From positions 1 to 64,000 of the forward strand of contig JAEPOM010000005.1 of NCBI GenBank assembly GCA_017642885.1: a DNA stretch of 64,000 nucleotides, given 5' to 3'. This DNA comes from Henriciella sp. Its GTDB lineage: Bacteria; Pseudomonadota; Alphaproteobacteria; Caulobacterales; Hyphomonadaceae. Shown here in pieces: positions 1-9,493 of this stretch. The translations under genes were made by a program, and so were the position numbers. Within the stretch, counting starts at the first letter, position 1, and each line of letters opens with the position of its first letter. The notes beneath the pieces are model-generated. The model made no database searches. It worked only from the letters and a program-made list of their open reading frames with translations, and was not told the origin of the DNA.

Positions 1-612
<612 letters not shown>

Positions 613-620
613 CCCCAACC

Positions 621-651
621 AAATTGCCTCCGGGGTTACCGGGGCGGTTCA
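621..651. repeat. Probable right terminal inverted repeat of the IS
   Basis: On the minus strand this segment starts TGAACCGCCCCGGTAACCCC, with an internal CCCCGG-rich pattern typical of IS3-family ends. The last three bases (649-651) also act as the TGA stop codon of the adjoining RHS reading frame. The partner repeat lies left of the window, so the pairing is inferred. Confidence 0.6.
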
Positions 652-3600
652 CTGCCATACGTTACCTTGGGACGTGTCCTTGAGCTGTAGAACCCGATTT
701 TTCGCGGCATCGTAGTTCAAGTCCACGTAGCGTGAGCCAAGTTTCTTCTGGCGGACATTGTCGAGGCCGTCATACTTGAATGTACCGCTTCCCCAGGAGC
801 CATTTGCCGATGTGAGCCGCCCCCGGGCGTCATATCCAAATGTCCGGTTCTGCCCCGAAACAACATAGTCAGTAATGCTCGTTGCCTTACCACGCGCGTC
901 ATAACCATGACGCAAACTGATCAGCGTACCGCCTGTGCCCTGAACCTTAATGTCATAAGGCTGCAGCCGCGATGTCAGAGTTTGAGAATAGTTTCGGCCA
1001 TTCGAATAGCTCGACGTGTTAACCGCGCCATTGGCATGATAGGTGATCCCGGAAACGAAATTCGTTGATCCATTGCTTAGAACCGTAGGCTCTCCAAATC
1101 CGTTAGGATCAAATTGGAACGTTGGCTGGGTCGCCACACCGCGAGAGACCAGATGCCCGGTGGCATTGTAGTCGTGATCAATGATGTAGCCCCGATTGTC
1201 GAGATAGACCTGTTCCTTGGTCATCATGTCGAGGTCATTGTAAGTGTAGTACCAGTCGATCCCGCCACGCTTGTTGGTTTTCAAATTCCCGTTCGCGTCA
1301 TATGTCTTGGTGATGTCTGCTGTGCCCGATGGGAAATTGACTAGCGTTTGGCGCCCCATATTATCGTAGGAGAACGCTGTGCGACGCGCCGCAGACGGCG
1401 TTGCGCAGTTGGTCCCCGCGGCCTCGCCCCGTGATGACATAGTGAGCTGATTGGCATTGTCATAGCTGAATAGCTCATCGCCAAACTCCGGTGCGCGGTG
1501 GCGGCAGAGACGTAGGCGGCTATCGTACCAGAACTTGCGATCGACATTGACCGAGTATCCGTTGAGGCCGCTCGATTGGTTGAGATTGGTGATATTGCCA
1601 TAGATGTCACGCGTCATCGTTGTGGTCGTGCCGGTGGCGTCGACAATGAGCTTGGCCTCATCTGTGCTGGGCGAACCATAAGCGGCATACGTGGTCGTGG
1701 TTTGAGCGCCTGATGGGTCTGTCACTCTAATTTTGTTGCCGGTGAGATAGGCGGTGGTTGTCGTCGCAAACGGACTGACTGTTTCTGCCGTTTGAGTGAC
1801 CCGCCCGAGACCATCATAGCTCGTATTCGTACCCGCTGTAGGGTTCGACGAGCTCGATGGGAAGGACGTGAACGTCGGGCGGCTCAGTGCATCATAGCTG
1901 GTCTTGGTGTAGCGCGCTGAAGAATGGCCGGTGAGATCGACGGCCTGCACCAGAGTGGGCCGATACATCCCATCATAATTCACGACGCTTCGGCTGTTTC
2001 CGCGGGTGATGGTTTGAGTGATGCCGCTCGACAGATTTGTGTAGCTGATCGAGGTGTCCGCCCAGGACCCAGGTCGGTTCACAGTCGTGAGCCATCCCAT
2101 ATTGTTGTAGGAGTATCCTGTCGTGTAGCCGCGGCCATTGGTGATCGAGGTCACCTGCCCATGATTGTCAACGACTTGAGACGTTGTAGTCGAATCTGGC
2201 CGAGTTATGTTTTGCGGACGCCCGCGTTTATAGTTCGAGAATGTGAAACGGCGATTGAGCCCGTCTTCCGCCCAGGCGAGATTGCCGTCTGAGTTGTAAC
2301 TGTACTCAGCCTTATTAACTCCGTGCAGGTCGTAGAACTGGAGCTGGTTCAGGCCATTGTATTTGTATTCGTCAAACAGTTTGCCATTGCGCGTGATCTT
2401 GCGGGGTAGCCCGATATTCCAGTCGGTGACATCGTTCAGATACGTGTAGACGCCTGTTCTTGAGCCCGACTGCACAGTACTCGACATATTGCTCGTGAGC
2501 ATGCTGCCATAGACGTCATAGGTGCCGGATGCAGTGTAGGTTGTGCCATCTTGTAGCGTGACGGCGGAGCTGACATAGCGACCGCGGTCACGGTTAGAAA
2601 TGTTGGCCGTGTATTGACCGTAGGTGTTACCCGCTGAGCTCCAGTTCGTGACGCGCGGACCAAATGTGTAAGTGTTCGTGATCCGCTGAAGCAGCGTTCC
2701 GCCTGCAGATGACCGAATTTCCTTCTTGGTGAGCAGGCCTTCAGAGTCGCCCTCAACCCGGTTATGATACCACGTGGTCTCAGTTCCGGTTGGATCGACC
2801 ATCTTAGTCCAGCGTTCAGTTCCGCCCGAAGTGTTCCACGCCTGACCGCTCCAGCCCTCATAGGTCCACGTCCAGTCGGAGGCAGGATAACCAGGACCCG
2901 ATAAGGTTTTCTCAGTGACAGACATCGTCTCAAAAAACGGATGATCGTACTGGATCAGAGTCTGGCTCATGCCTGACCCAGTATGCGTCGGCGCACCTGA
3001 GCAGCTACCCCCGATATTTTCCGGATTGTTAGAGTTGTGCTTTTTCCAGTGCACGGTCTCTTTGAGGTCGAAGGCTCCCGTAACTCCACTCGGATGAGTG
3101 ATCGAAACGGTGCCGGTAATAGGGGCGGTCGTGCAATTAGTGCCGGGCTGTGGCTCGAACACCATCGGCCCGGTGCTCAACGACCAGAATTGTCCATTCG
3201 GCAAGTTCACTTTAGAAAGACGACCACCGGTATATTCATAGGTCCATGTGCGGCCATGGGCGGTGACACTGGAAACGCGATCCGTGCCAGAAATGCCATA
3301 GCTCAGATCGATTTGCCGTCCGTCTTTGGCTTTGATACGCGTCAGCCGGCTGCTGCTATCATAGGTGTAATCGACATAGTTGCCGAAGCGATCTTCGACT
3401 TTGGTGGCGTAGAAGATGTAGTGGAAGCGGGTAAGGACAAACTGGCTCCCATTGTCATTCTGGAAGACGTTCTTGAGATCGGTGCCTTGGCGCACCGCAA
3501 ACTTGTTGAACGTATAGACATCCCCGTTTGGAGCGGTGGCTTTGAATCCAGCAACTCCTGCAAGCGTGCCGCTTCCCGGCAGGCAGTCCACAATCCAATT

Positions 3601-4191
3601 GTCGGTCGTGACGAGCTCCTGCCCGCTTTTCCATTGCGATCCCGCAATGTTTCGGAACAAGGGCTTCGCGCCTTGCCCCGGTATGTGCATCTGAAACCCG
3701 TTGGAGAAGCTTGGATACGGGTCTGGATTGGTATTAACATCGTGCGTGAATTTACGCTCATTGTGATCGGAGCCTAGCCCAGGACAGGTATAGCCAGTTC
3801 CAAATGCCGTGAGCGGCACCAGCTCGGTGATCCGCGGGACATCTAGGTCCCAGCTATCAAATCCATGCGTATCGGTGTTCTTGTAGAGCAGCCCCTGGTT
3901 CATGGTTCGCGAAACGGCAACCCGCAGCCCCGAGTTTCCCGGCAGCGATACGTCTGTATGATTGAACGAAAGAGAGCCTGTATCCGGATCGATACTGTCG
4001 CCGAGGAGCGTATCGCCCATGGGCTCAAGGCGTGCCTCTGCGCCAGAGCGGACGTACCATTCTGTATCGAATTCTCGGATGACTTCTACGCCGCTGCCAC
4101 CGCCTCCGGGAGGAGGAAGCTGCGCCTCCGAAGTGAAATTTAGACATAGGGCTAGTGTTAGCACCCGAAGCGCTTTTGATGTCTTGCTCAT
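649..4191 (-). CDS. Exported RHS/YD-repeat protein, 3' end cut off by the IS
   Basis: A 1180-residue protein beginning with a probable signal peptide (residues 1 to about 23, MSKTSKALRVLTLALCLNFT) and a short Pro/Gly linker. It then carries an N-terminal beta-rich region and many tyrosine-aspartate (YD/RHS) repeats such as YDGLGRVTQ, YDNMGRQTL, YDANGNLKT and YDARGRLTS. RHS proteins form a large hollow beta cage that usually encapsulates a toxic or adhesive C-terminal tip. Here the frame stops after GNVWQ, just where the RHS core and its variable tip would normally follow. The stop codon is contributed by the first three bases of the insertion sequence, so the gene is truncated rather than naturally ended. 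A purine-rich AGGTGGGA lies upstream of the ATG. Whether the truncated product is stable or secreted is unknown. Confidence 0.85.
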   Translation of the reverse strand: MSKTSKALRVLTLALCLNFTSEAQLPPPGGGGSGVEVIREFDTEWYVRSGAEARLEPMGDTLLGDSIDPDTGSLSFNHTDVSLPGNSGLRVAVSRTMNQGLLYKNTDTHGFDSWDLDVPRITELVPLTAFGTGYTCPGLGSDHNERKFTHDVNTNPDPYPSFSNGFQMHIPGQGAKPLFRNIAGSQWKSGQELVTTDNWIVDCLPGSGTLAGVAGFKATAPNGDVYTFNKFAVRQGTDLKNVFQNDNGSQFVLTRFHYIFYATKVEDRFGNYVDYTYDSSSRLTRIKAKDGRQIDLSYGISGTDRVSSVTAHGRTWTYEYTGGRLSKVNLPNGQFWSLSTGPMVFEPQPGTNCTTAPITGTVSITHPSGVTGAFDLKETVHWKKHNSNNPENIGGSCSGAPTHTGSGMSQTLIQYDHPFFETMSVTEKTLSGPGYPASDWTWTYEGWSGQAWNTSGGTERWTKMVDPTGTETTWYHNRVEGDSEGLLTKKEIRSSAGGTLLQRITNTYTFGPRVTNWSSAGNTYGQYTANISNRDRGRYVSSAVTLQDGTTYTASGTYDVYGSMLTSNMSSTVQSGSRTGVYTYLNDVTDWNIGLPRKITRNGKLFDEYKYNGLNQLQFYDLHGVNKAEYSYNSDGNLAWAEDGLNRRFTFSNYKRGRPQNITRPDSTTTSQVVDNHGQVTSITNGRGYTTGYSYNNMGWLTTVNRPGSWADTSISYTNLSSGITQTITRGNSRSVVNYDGMYRPTLVQAVDLTGHSSARYTKTSYDALSRPTFTSFPSSSSNPTAGTNTSYDGLGRVTQTAETVSPFATTTTAYLTGNKIRVTDPSGAQTTTTYAAYGSPSTDEAKLIVDATGTTTTMTRDIYGNITNLNQSSGLNGYSVNVDRKFWYDSRLRLCRHRAPEFGDELFSYDNANQLTMSSRGEAAGTNCATPSAARRTAFSYDNMGRQTLVNFPSGTADITKTYDANGNLKTNKRGGIDWYYTYNDLDMMTKEQVYLDNRGYIIDHDYNATGHLVSRGVATQPTFQFDPNGFGEPTVLSNGSTNFVSGITYHANGAVNTSSYSNGRNYSQTLTSRLQPYDIKVQGTGGTLISLRHGYDARGKATSITDYVVSGQNRTFGYDARGRLTSANGSWGSGTFKYDGLDNVRQKKLGSRYVDLNYDAAKNRVLQLKDTSQGNVWQ

Positions 4192-4557
4192 GGACAGATT
4201 CCCACCTGCTTATGCTTTACTACAGACAAACACTTTTTTGAAAAAGCGCAATAGGAACTTTTATTAATATTCCTCGAAACTAAACAAGTTGGTTGGTTCT
4301 GCAGGTGCGTCTTCCTGAGCTCGCTAGGATGGGAATAACGAACTGCCGCGGTTTCGAGCCAAAAATAGATAGGCCCGGTGCGGGTGCTAAATGGGGCATC
4401 GAACTTATTTGCATAGACCGACACTGCTAACGTCTGCTCTGACGCCGGAAGCGGACATTTGCTTCACTCGGCGTCTATTCTGAGAGCAGTAGTCTTTGAC
4501 AATTTAGTCAAAGTTTTTCACGGTCAAACGTGTTCAAACAAAACTATGGGCGATCCA
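4192..4557. other. Gene-free accessory stretch between the RHS gene and an orphan gene
   Basis: About 365 bases without a convincing gene. The first 80 bases are noticeably AT-rich compared with the core regions. It contains one copy of the short repeat described at 4441-4460, and just after it a partly self-complementary stretch (CTGCTCTGACGCCG at about 4434-4447 against the complement of CGGCGTCTATTCTGAGAGCAG at 4469-4489). Short open frames here show no recognisable protein features. Confidence 0.5.
4441..4460 (+). repeat. Short direct repeat, copy 1
   Basis: GACGCCGGAAGCGGACATTT. A 17/20 identical copy lies at 5508-5527, so the two copies bracket the orphan exported gene at 4558-5463. 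GC-rich AAGCGGAC cores of this kind recur in accessory DNA, but I cannot assign it to a named element. Confidence 0.5.
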
Positions 4558-5463
4558 ATGCGAGCTTTAGTAATGTTGTTCGTTTTCACTTCCGTATTTC
4601 TCGGGTCAGCATCGCCGCAATCCGATGAAAGTGGAGAGGTTTGGCCGCTACCATTGATCATCGCGCCAGAAAGCACTGCAGACGTTTCTTATCTTCACAC
4701 AAAGAACAAAAACGGTGAGGTCACGAGCGCAAATGCTGTCGCGGAGCTATCGGTGCATAACGAGCACGACGACGGTTTTATCGCGACATGGAAGATGAAA
4801 AGCATTGCGGTCGGCGACGTACTAATCGATGAGAAAAATCCTCAGGCTGCGAGCTTATACATTGGAATACCGTTTAAGTTCGTCGCTAGTTTTGACGGCG
4901 AACCTGTTCGGATTTTTGACAAAGAGCGCCTCTTGAGCGGCCTTTCGAAGAATCCCGTATTCGAAAATAACGAAGAGGACACGGTTCAAGCCGTCGTAGA
5001 ATTATTCCAGTCGATGAGCGATGAGGGATTGGCCTCCACGTTCGTGAAGGTGCCATATTTTATGTCGATTTGTCAGGCGACATCACTTCCGCCATCGCAG
5101 AAGGTGGAGTCGAGAGGAGAAGTCGCAAGTCCTTTCGGAGAGGGCTCGCTGGTTGGCTTCACTTCGTATGAGCTAACAACTATCGACGACGAAATTGGAG
5201 TTGCTCGAATTGAATACAAATCTGGGTATGATCCCGACAGCATGAAAGAACTCGTAACCGACGTGTTTCAGCGGCTCGCTCCTGACAAAATGCCGACACA
5301 AGAAGAAATTGATCAGGTGAGCATCATTCAAACGACGCAAGCCATATGCGACATCGATCTTGAGACGGGGTGGGTTAGCGAGATGAACCTGACGAATTTG
5401 GTAGAAGCTGATGGCGAGTTCCAATCCGAAGAGTTTCAGATTTCGGTTTCCTGGACTGAGTAA
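4558..5463 (+). CDS. Hypothetical exported protein
   Basis: I do not recognise this family. From the ATG at 4558 the product has 301 residues and a clear signal peptide (MRALVMLFVFTSVFLGSASP). Another ATG at 4546 and an upstream in-frame start at 4459 are possible, but would place the hydrophobic segment inside an unconvincing leader. The mature part is acidic, mostly beta/alpha mixed, with two cysteines (in FMSICQATS and TQAICDID) that could pair in the periplasm. Codon use looks more A/T-rich than in the housekeeping genes to the right, and the gene is flanked by a short imperfect direct repeat and, on the left, by the RHS/IS region. This suggests acquired DNA. No partner gene is evident, and a transcription signal is not obvious. 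Confidence 0.65.
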   Translation: MRALVMLFVFTSVFLGSASPQSDESGEVWPLPLIIAPESTADVSYLHTKNKNGEVTSANAVAELSVHNEHDDGFIATWKMKSIAVGDVLIDEKNPQAASLYIGIPFKFVASFDGEPVRIFDKERLLSGLSKNPVFENNEEDTVQAVVELFQSMSDEGLASTFVKVPYFMSICQATSLPPSQKVESRGEVASPFGEGSLVGFTSYELTTIDDEIGVARIEYKSGYDPDSMKELVTDVFQRLAPDKMPTQEEIDQVSIIQTTQAICDIDLETGWVSEMNLTNLVEADGEFQSEEFQISVSWTE

Positions 5464-5507
5464 AAACGGTTGCGGGTTGGCTCTTGCGAGTTGCTCATGT
5501 CCCCTCC

Positions 5508-5527
5508 GACGCCGAAAGCGGACGTTG
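5508..5527 (+). repeat. Short direct repeat, copy 2
   Basis: GACGCCGAAAGCGGACGTTG, differing from the copy at 4441 by three bases. It sits 45 bases after the stop of the exported orphan gene and marks the right side of the base-composition-shifted stretch. Confidence 0.5.
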
Positions 5528-5633
5528 ATCCTGCGCTCTGAGCTCGCCCCTGATTACCTACTTGCATCTCTCACAAGCAGCCGCGCAATTCAGCGGCTTT
5601 CGCAGCCTCATTTCGGTCGCGGAATTTAGGCAT

Positions 5634-5662
5634 CGTTAACAAAACAGGCCTAGCTGTTAACG
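5634..5662. repeat. Inverted repeat CGTTAACA-13 nt-TGTTAACG upstream of the SPOR gene
   Basis: Two perfect 8-base arms, each containing GTTAAC, separated by 13 bases and ending 26 bases before the SPOR-protein start. It could be an operator or a transcript hairpin. The spacing of the two TTAA cores (17 bases) does not fit the TTAA-N7-TTAA CtrA box of Caulobacterales. Confidence 0.4.
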
Positions 5663-5688
5663 AAACGAAGGATGGCAGGGGTGCTTTT

Positions 5689-6519
5689 ATGAGCCGTGCA
5701 CAGAACGGGCCCGACTATGATTTTGGCCCATATGAAGATGAATATCGAGGTTTCGAGATTCGCGACGAGGATTCCGGGCGCGGCCCGCTGATTCTGATCC
5801 TCGCATTAGGCGTTTTGCTGATCTTTGCGGGCGTGGTTTGGAACACCTATCGCCAGGGCGTTCGTCCTGCCGAGGGCGGTTTGCCGGTCATCGCCTCTGA
5901 TGACGCGCCTTACAAACGCTCTCCGGATGAGCGCGGCGGGCTGGAAGTCGCTGGCCAGGACAAAGGCTATTATGATTCCATGGATGGCCTCGGCGATCCG
6001 GCCATGCAGCAGGCCGCCGCCCGCGATCCGATAGATATCCGTCGACGCGCGACGCCTGCCTTGGAAGGCGGTCCGTTGCCGCCGATCGAAAACAGTGATG
6101 AAGCGCCTGCAACGGATCTTGCTGAAATCAGCGAACCGACGGCTGAACGAGCGGACAGTGATCAGCAGATCAGAATCGCCGCCGTGCAGCCGGTCACGCC
6201 GACGCCCCGGTCTCTGGCGCCTGAGATCAGCGCGCCAACTGTTTCGCGCTTCGCTTCTGGCGGGGCCTATCAGGTTCAGCTCGCCGCACTGCGGAGCGAA
6301 ACGGCCGCTCAAACGGCCTGGACGGGCCTGCAGGATAACGCGCCAGACCTGTTTGCAGGGGCAAAACTCGACATTCAACGCGCAGATCTCGGCGCGCGCG
6401 GCGTGTTTTTCCGCCTTCGAGTGGGCACATTTTCTGATCGCGCCGCTGCAAAAGGGTTTTGCGAAGACGTCAAAGCGGCGGGTAAAGATTGTATGGTTGT
6501 CGCGAAGGCCAGTGGATGA
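5689..6519 (+). CDS. SPOR-domain protein, single-pass inner-membrane protein
   Basis: A 276-residue protein with a short acidic cytoplasmic N-terminus, one membrane helix (about residues 32-50, PLILILALGVLLIFAGVVW) and a long Pro/Ala/acidic periplasmic linker. A C-terminal SPOR domain follows (about 192-276, starting GAYQVQLAALRSE and containing FFRLRVGTFSDRAAA). SPOR domains bind glycan strands lacking stem peptides and direct proteins to division sites. The gene starts a run in which it overlaps nagZ by ATGA, and the SPOR-nagZ-scpA-scpB order is a classic alphaproteobacterial arrangement, tying wall turnover to segregation genes. An inverted repeat with GTTAAC arms lies just upstream. Confidence 0.9.
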   Translation: MSRAQNGPDYDFGPYEDEYRGFEIRDEDSGRGPLILILALGVLLIFAGVVWNTYRQGVRPAEGGLPVIASDDAPYKRSPDERGGLEVAGQDKGYYDSMDGLGDPAMQQAAARDPIDIRRRATPALEGGPLPPIENSDEAPATDLAEISEPTAERADSDQQIRIAAVQPVTPTPRSLAPEISAPTVSRFASGGAYQVQLAALRSETAAQTAWTGLQDNAPDLFAGAKLDIQRADLGARGVFFRLRVGTFSDRAAAKGFCEDVKAAGKDCMVVAKASG

Positions 6520-7559
6520 GCGTATCTGCCTGCATCACCAGCGTTTCGGGCCCGGTTCTCCTTGCGGAGGAACGGGCTTTTTTGCGTGAAGCTGCACCCT
6601 GGGGCGTGATCCTGATGGGGCGGTCTTGCGTGGACAAGGCGCAGGTGCAGACGCTGACGCGCGAAATCCATGAGGCGCTCGGACGGGAAGCCCTGATCTT
6701 CATCGATCAGGAAGGCGGCCGCGTGGCGCGCCTGAAAGCCCCTGAATGGCCAAAATTTCCGGCGGCTGGTGTCTATGGAGAACTGTATTCAAGTGCACCC
6801 GAGGCGGCTGAGGAAGCCTGTTATCTCGGTCATCGTCTGATGGGACAAGAGCTCGCCGAGCTCGGAATCCACGCAGATTGCGCCCCGTGCTGCGATCTGC
6901 GCCAGCTCGACACGCATGACGCTATCGGCGACCGCTCGTTCGGCTTCACTGTGGACGCGGTTGTTTCGCTCACAGAAGCGGCCTTGAAGGGCTTGTCGGA
7001 CGCCGGAGTGGCCGGTGTGGTCAAGCACATGCCAGGGCAGGGGCGCGCGACCATGGACACGCATTATGACCTGCCGTCTGTGGGCGCGGATACGGAGACC
7101 CTGATGCAGGATATGTCCGTTTTCAGTGCAATCTCGGATCAGGTGCCCATGGGAATGACATGCCACGTCATTTTTGAGGCTTTTGACCCACACTTGCCGA
7201 CGACGATCTCTGAAACGGTCATTTCGGAAACAATTCGTAAGCGAATCGGATTTGATGGGCTCCTGATGACGGATGATTTGGGCATGGACGCGCTGGGCGG
7301 GGCGCTGGCAGATCGCGGTGCGAAAGCACTTGCGGCGGGTTGTGATATCCTGCTGCACTGTTCAGGCTTCCTGAAAGAACCGGCAGACATTTTGAACGAG
7401 ATGGAAGCCGTGGCGAGCGCCGCAGGCACGCTTGACGGGCAAGCGCTTCAGCGCGCAAGGGCAGCTGAACAAGCCGTGCAAACGCCGACTGAGTTCGACA
7501 CCGAGCAGGGCTGGGCGAGGTTCAATCACCTGATGTCAGGTGCAGAGGCGAGGGTATAG
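6516..7559 (+). CDS. nagZ: Beta-N-acetylhexosaminidase NagZ (family GH3)
   Basis: A cytoplasmic glycosidase that removes GlcNAc from anhydro-muropeptides during peptidoglycan recycling. The chosen ATG at 6516 overlaps the SPOR stop codon (ATGA) and begins MSVSACITSVSGPVLL, typical of NagZ; an in-frame start at 6489 would only add a leader inside the SPOR gene. The 347-residue length fits the family. GH3 landmarks are visible: FIDQEGGRVARL, the catalytic-loop block KHMPGQGRATMDTHYDLP (about residues 170-187, with the acid/base His in DTH) and the nucleophile block LMTDDLGMDA (about 250-259). The usual PGHG is PGQG here, a conservative-looking deviation. It is followed after 3 bases by scpA. 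Confidence 0.93.
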   Translation: MSVSACITSVSGPVLLAEERAFLREAAPWGVILMGRSCVDKAQVQTLTREIHEALGREALIFIDQEGGRVARLKAPEWPKFPAAGVYGELYSSAPEAAEEACYLGHRLMGQELAELGIHADCAPCCDLRQLDTHDAIGDRSFGFTVDAVVSLTEAALKGLSDAGVAGVVKHMPGQGRATMDTHYDLPSVGADTETLMQDMSVFSAISDQVPMGMTCHVIFEAFDPHLPTTISETVISETIRKRIGFDGLLMTDDLGMDALGGALADRGAKALAAGCDILLHCSGFLKEPADILNEMEAVASAAGTLDGQALQRARAAEQAVQTPTEFDTEQGWARFNHLMSGAEARV

Positions 7560-7562
7560 GCG

Positions 7563-8378
7563 ATGGAACTTGTCTCGAATGATCTTGTAACGATGGACGA
7601 GGATGTCGAGGTCGAAGATATCTTCACCGTGGATGTCTATGGCTATGAAGGGCCGTTGCACCTCTTACTCGACCTGTCTCGCAAGCAAAAAGTCGATCTA
7701 CTGCATGTTTCGATCCTGGAGCTGGCAACGCAATATCTTGGCTTTATTCAGGAAGCTCAGGACAAGCGGATCGACTTGGCAGCCGACTATCTGCTTATGG
7801 CGGCTTGGCTCGCCTATCTGAAATCCCGCCTCCTGCTGCCAAAGCCCAAAAAGGAGGGCGAGGGTGAAGCCTCCGCCGAGGATGATGCTCTCAAGCTGGC
7901 TTTCCGTTTGCGCCGCCTCGATGCGATGCGCGAAGCTGGAGAAGCGCTGATGGATGGTAATGTCCTCGGGCGCGATGTTTTTCTGCGCGGCATGCCGGAA
8001 CAGCCCAAAGTCGTGAAAACCACTGAATATGATACGTCCTTGTATCACCTGATGCAGGCCTTTGGCGGCATCCGGCAACGCAAAGCCAAAGAAGCGCCGC
8101 ACACGATCGAGAACCAGTTTGTCTTGCCGCTGGAAAGCGCACGCGACAATTTGCGATCGCTCAGCCCTAAACTCACCGAATGGGCCAGCCTCGATGATAT
8201 TCGTCGGCAAATGGTCGGCGTTGATCCAGACGTACCGCCAAGATCAGTAACGGCCAGCGTATTCTCCGCGACGCTGGAATTGACCCGGGATGGCGATTTC
8301 GACGTTCGTCAGGATGCGCATTTCGGGCCGCTCTACTTGCGCAATAAAGTACAACCAACACAGGGGATTGCACCATGA
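7563..8378 (+). CDS. scpA: Segregation and condensation protein A
   Basis: The kleisin subunit of the bacterial SMC condensin, which bridges the heads of the SMC dimer and, with ScpB, compacts and segregates the chromosome. The 271-residue product carries the characteristic N-terminal block YEGPLHLLLDLSRKQKVDLL (about residues 24-43) that binds the SMC neck. The adjoining helices (ILELATQYLGFI, LAADYLLMAAWLAYLKSRLLLP) also fit. The C-terminal winged-helix part is less distinctive. An acidic N-terminal extension of about 20 residues precedes the domain. It lies 3 bases after nagZ and overlaps scpB by ATGA, so the two SMC partners are probably translationally coupled. Confidence 0.94.
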   Translation: MELVSNDLVTMDEDVEVEDIFTVDVYGYEGPLHLLLDLSRKQKVDLLHVSILELATQYLGFIQEAQDKRIDLAADYLLMAAWLAYLKSRLLLPKPKKEGEGEASAEDDALKLAFRLRRLDAMREAGEALMDGNVLGRDVFLRGMPEQPKVVKTTEYDTSLYHLMQAFGGIRQRKAKEAPHTIENQFVLPLESARDNLRSLSPKLTEWASLDDIRRQMVGVDPDVPPRSVTASVFSATLELTRDGDFDVRQDAHFGPLYLRNKVQPTQGIAP

Positions 8379-9154
8379 CCAAGCCTGATAGCTCGATCCC
8401 GATTGCAGAAGCCCCAGAGGATATTCGACGCGCCGTGCAACAACTTTCATTCGCCTATAAACGGTCGGCGGAAACGCTGTATGAGGCCGAAGACGAAGCC
8501 ATGGCGGAAGCCGTACGCCGGGCCGAAGCCGTCTTGTTTGCTGCCGGACAGCCTCTGGAAGCCAGTGAGATCGCTGAAATTATGCCGCAGGGCGTGGATG
8601 TGCCAGCTGTCCTGATGACCCTCAAATCGACCTACGCTGAGCGTGGTGTTAACTTGGTCGAAGTGGGCGGTAAATGGCGGTTCCAGACCTCAGACGATCT
8701 CGGCTACTTGTTTGTCGAAGAGCGGCACGAGCAGAAGAAGCTCTCTCAAGCAGCCCTCGAAACACTCGCGATTATCGCTTACGGCCAGCCGGTTACCCGG
8801 GCCGAAATAGAAGCGGTTCGCGGTGTTGCCGTATCGAAAGGCACGATTGACGTTCTGATGGAAGCCGGATGGGTCAAGATCAAAGGCCGCCGTCGTACGC
8901 CAGGGCGCCCCGTCACGCTGGGCACGACCGATAAATTCCTCGAACATTTCGGCTTAGAAAGCCTTGATGTTCTACCGGGTCGCGCAGAGCTCGAGGCCGA
9001 AGGTTTGTTGTCAGATGTGATCCCTGATGGGTTCTATGCTGACGGGACAAGCATGCACAATGACTCTGAGGATATGGGCCCTGAAATCGAACGCGATGAG
9101 GACTCTGACTTCATAACCGATTATATTGGTGAGGACGAAGAAGAGGTTCATTAG
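8375..9154 (+). CDS. scpB: Segregation and condensation protein B
   Basis: ScpB dimerises through winged-helix domains and regulates the SMC-kleisin complex. Recognisable segments are AVLFAAGQPLEASEIAEIMP, the second winged helix with LSQAALETLAIIAYGQPVTR and AEIEAVRGVAVSKGTID, and the end block GRPVTLGTTDKFLEHFGL. The 259 residues include a roughly 45-residue N-terminal extension and a strongly acidic C-terminal tail of about 50 residues (ending DEEEVH). Both lie outside the conserved core and are common in alphaproteobacterial versions. The start overlaps the scpA stop in ATGA. The tat genes follow after 87 bases. Confidence 0.94.
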   Translation: MTKPDSSIPIAEAPEDIRRAVQQLSFAYKRSAETLYEAEDEAMAEAVRRAEAVLFAAGQPLEASEIAEIMPQGVDVPAVLMTLKSTYAERGVNLVEVGGKWRFQTSDDLGYLFVEERHEQKKLSQAALETLAIIAYGQPVTRAEIEAVRGVAVSKGTIDVLMEAGWVKIKGRRRTPGRPVTLGTTDKFLEHFGLESLDVLPGRAELEAEGLLSDVIPDGFYADGTSMHNDSEDMGPEIERDEDSDFITDYIGEDEEEVH

Positions 9155-9241
9155 GCTTTTTGTGCCAGTGAAACCTCTGTCAGACCATTGTAACGGGCGG
9201 GCTGGCGCGTTATCTCAACGCTGTTAACGTGGAGAATCTGG

Positions 9242-9460
9242 ATGTCCCCAAGTATCTGGCAATTGTTGATTGTCGCCGTTGTTGCGCTGCTTCTGTTCGG
9301 TGGCCGCGGGCGTATCTCTTCGATCATGGGTGACCTGGCCAAGGGTATCACGAGCTTCCGGTCGGGCCTGAAAGAGGGCGATGCCGAAGCGAAAGCCGTG
9401 GATAATGAAGACATGGTCAACATCACGCCCGAGACAGAAAAAGCTGAGTCGAAGGACTAA
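9242..9460 (+). CDS. tatA: Twin-arginine translocase subunit TatA
   Basis: A 72-residue single-helix membrane protein that oligomerises to form the passage for folded twin-arginine substrates. It has a short periplasmic N-terminus, a membrane helix (about residues 5-20, [16 protein letters not shown]), the FGGRGRI hinge in place of the more common FGxxKLP, and an amphipathic helix ([21 protein letters not shown]). A charged tail follows. A GGAGA motif precedes the ATG. It begins tatA-tatB-tatC, which follows scpAB as in many alphaproteobacteria. Confidence 0.95.
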   Translation: MSPSIWQLLIVAVVALLLFGGRGRISSIMGDLAKGITSFRSGLKEGDAEAKAVDNEDMVNITPETEKAESKD

Positions 9461-9493
9461 TCAGCCCGTATTGAACGCGGAAGGCGTACCGAC

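Noticed and set aside
3037-3777. 246-codon plus-strand open frame inside the RHS gene
   Set aside because: Antisense shadow of a clearly coding RHS repeat region.
4188-4424. 78-codon minus-strand open frame upstream of the RHS gene
   Set aside because: It overlaps the RHS start region, lacks a ribosome-binding site and has no protein features.
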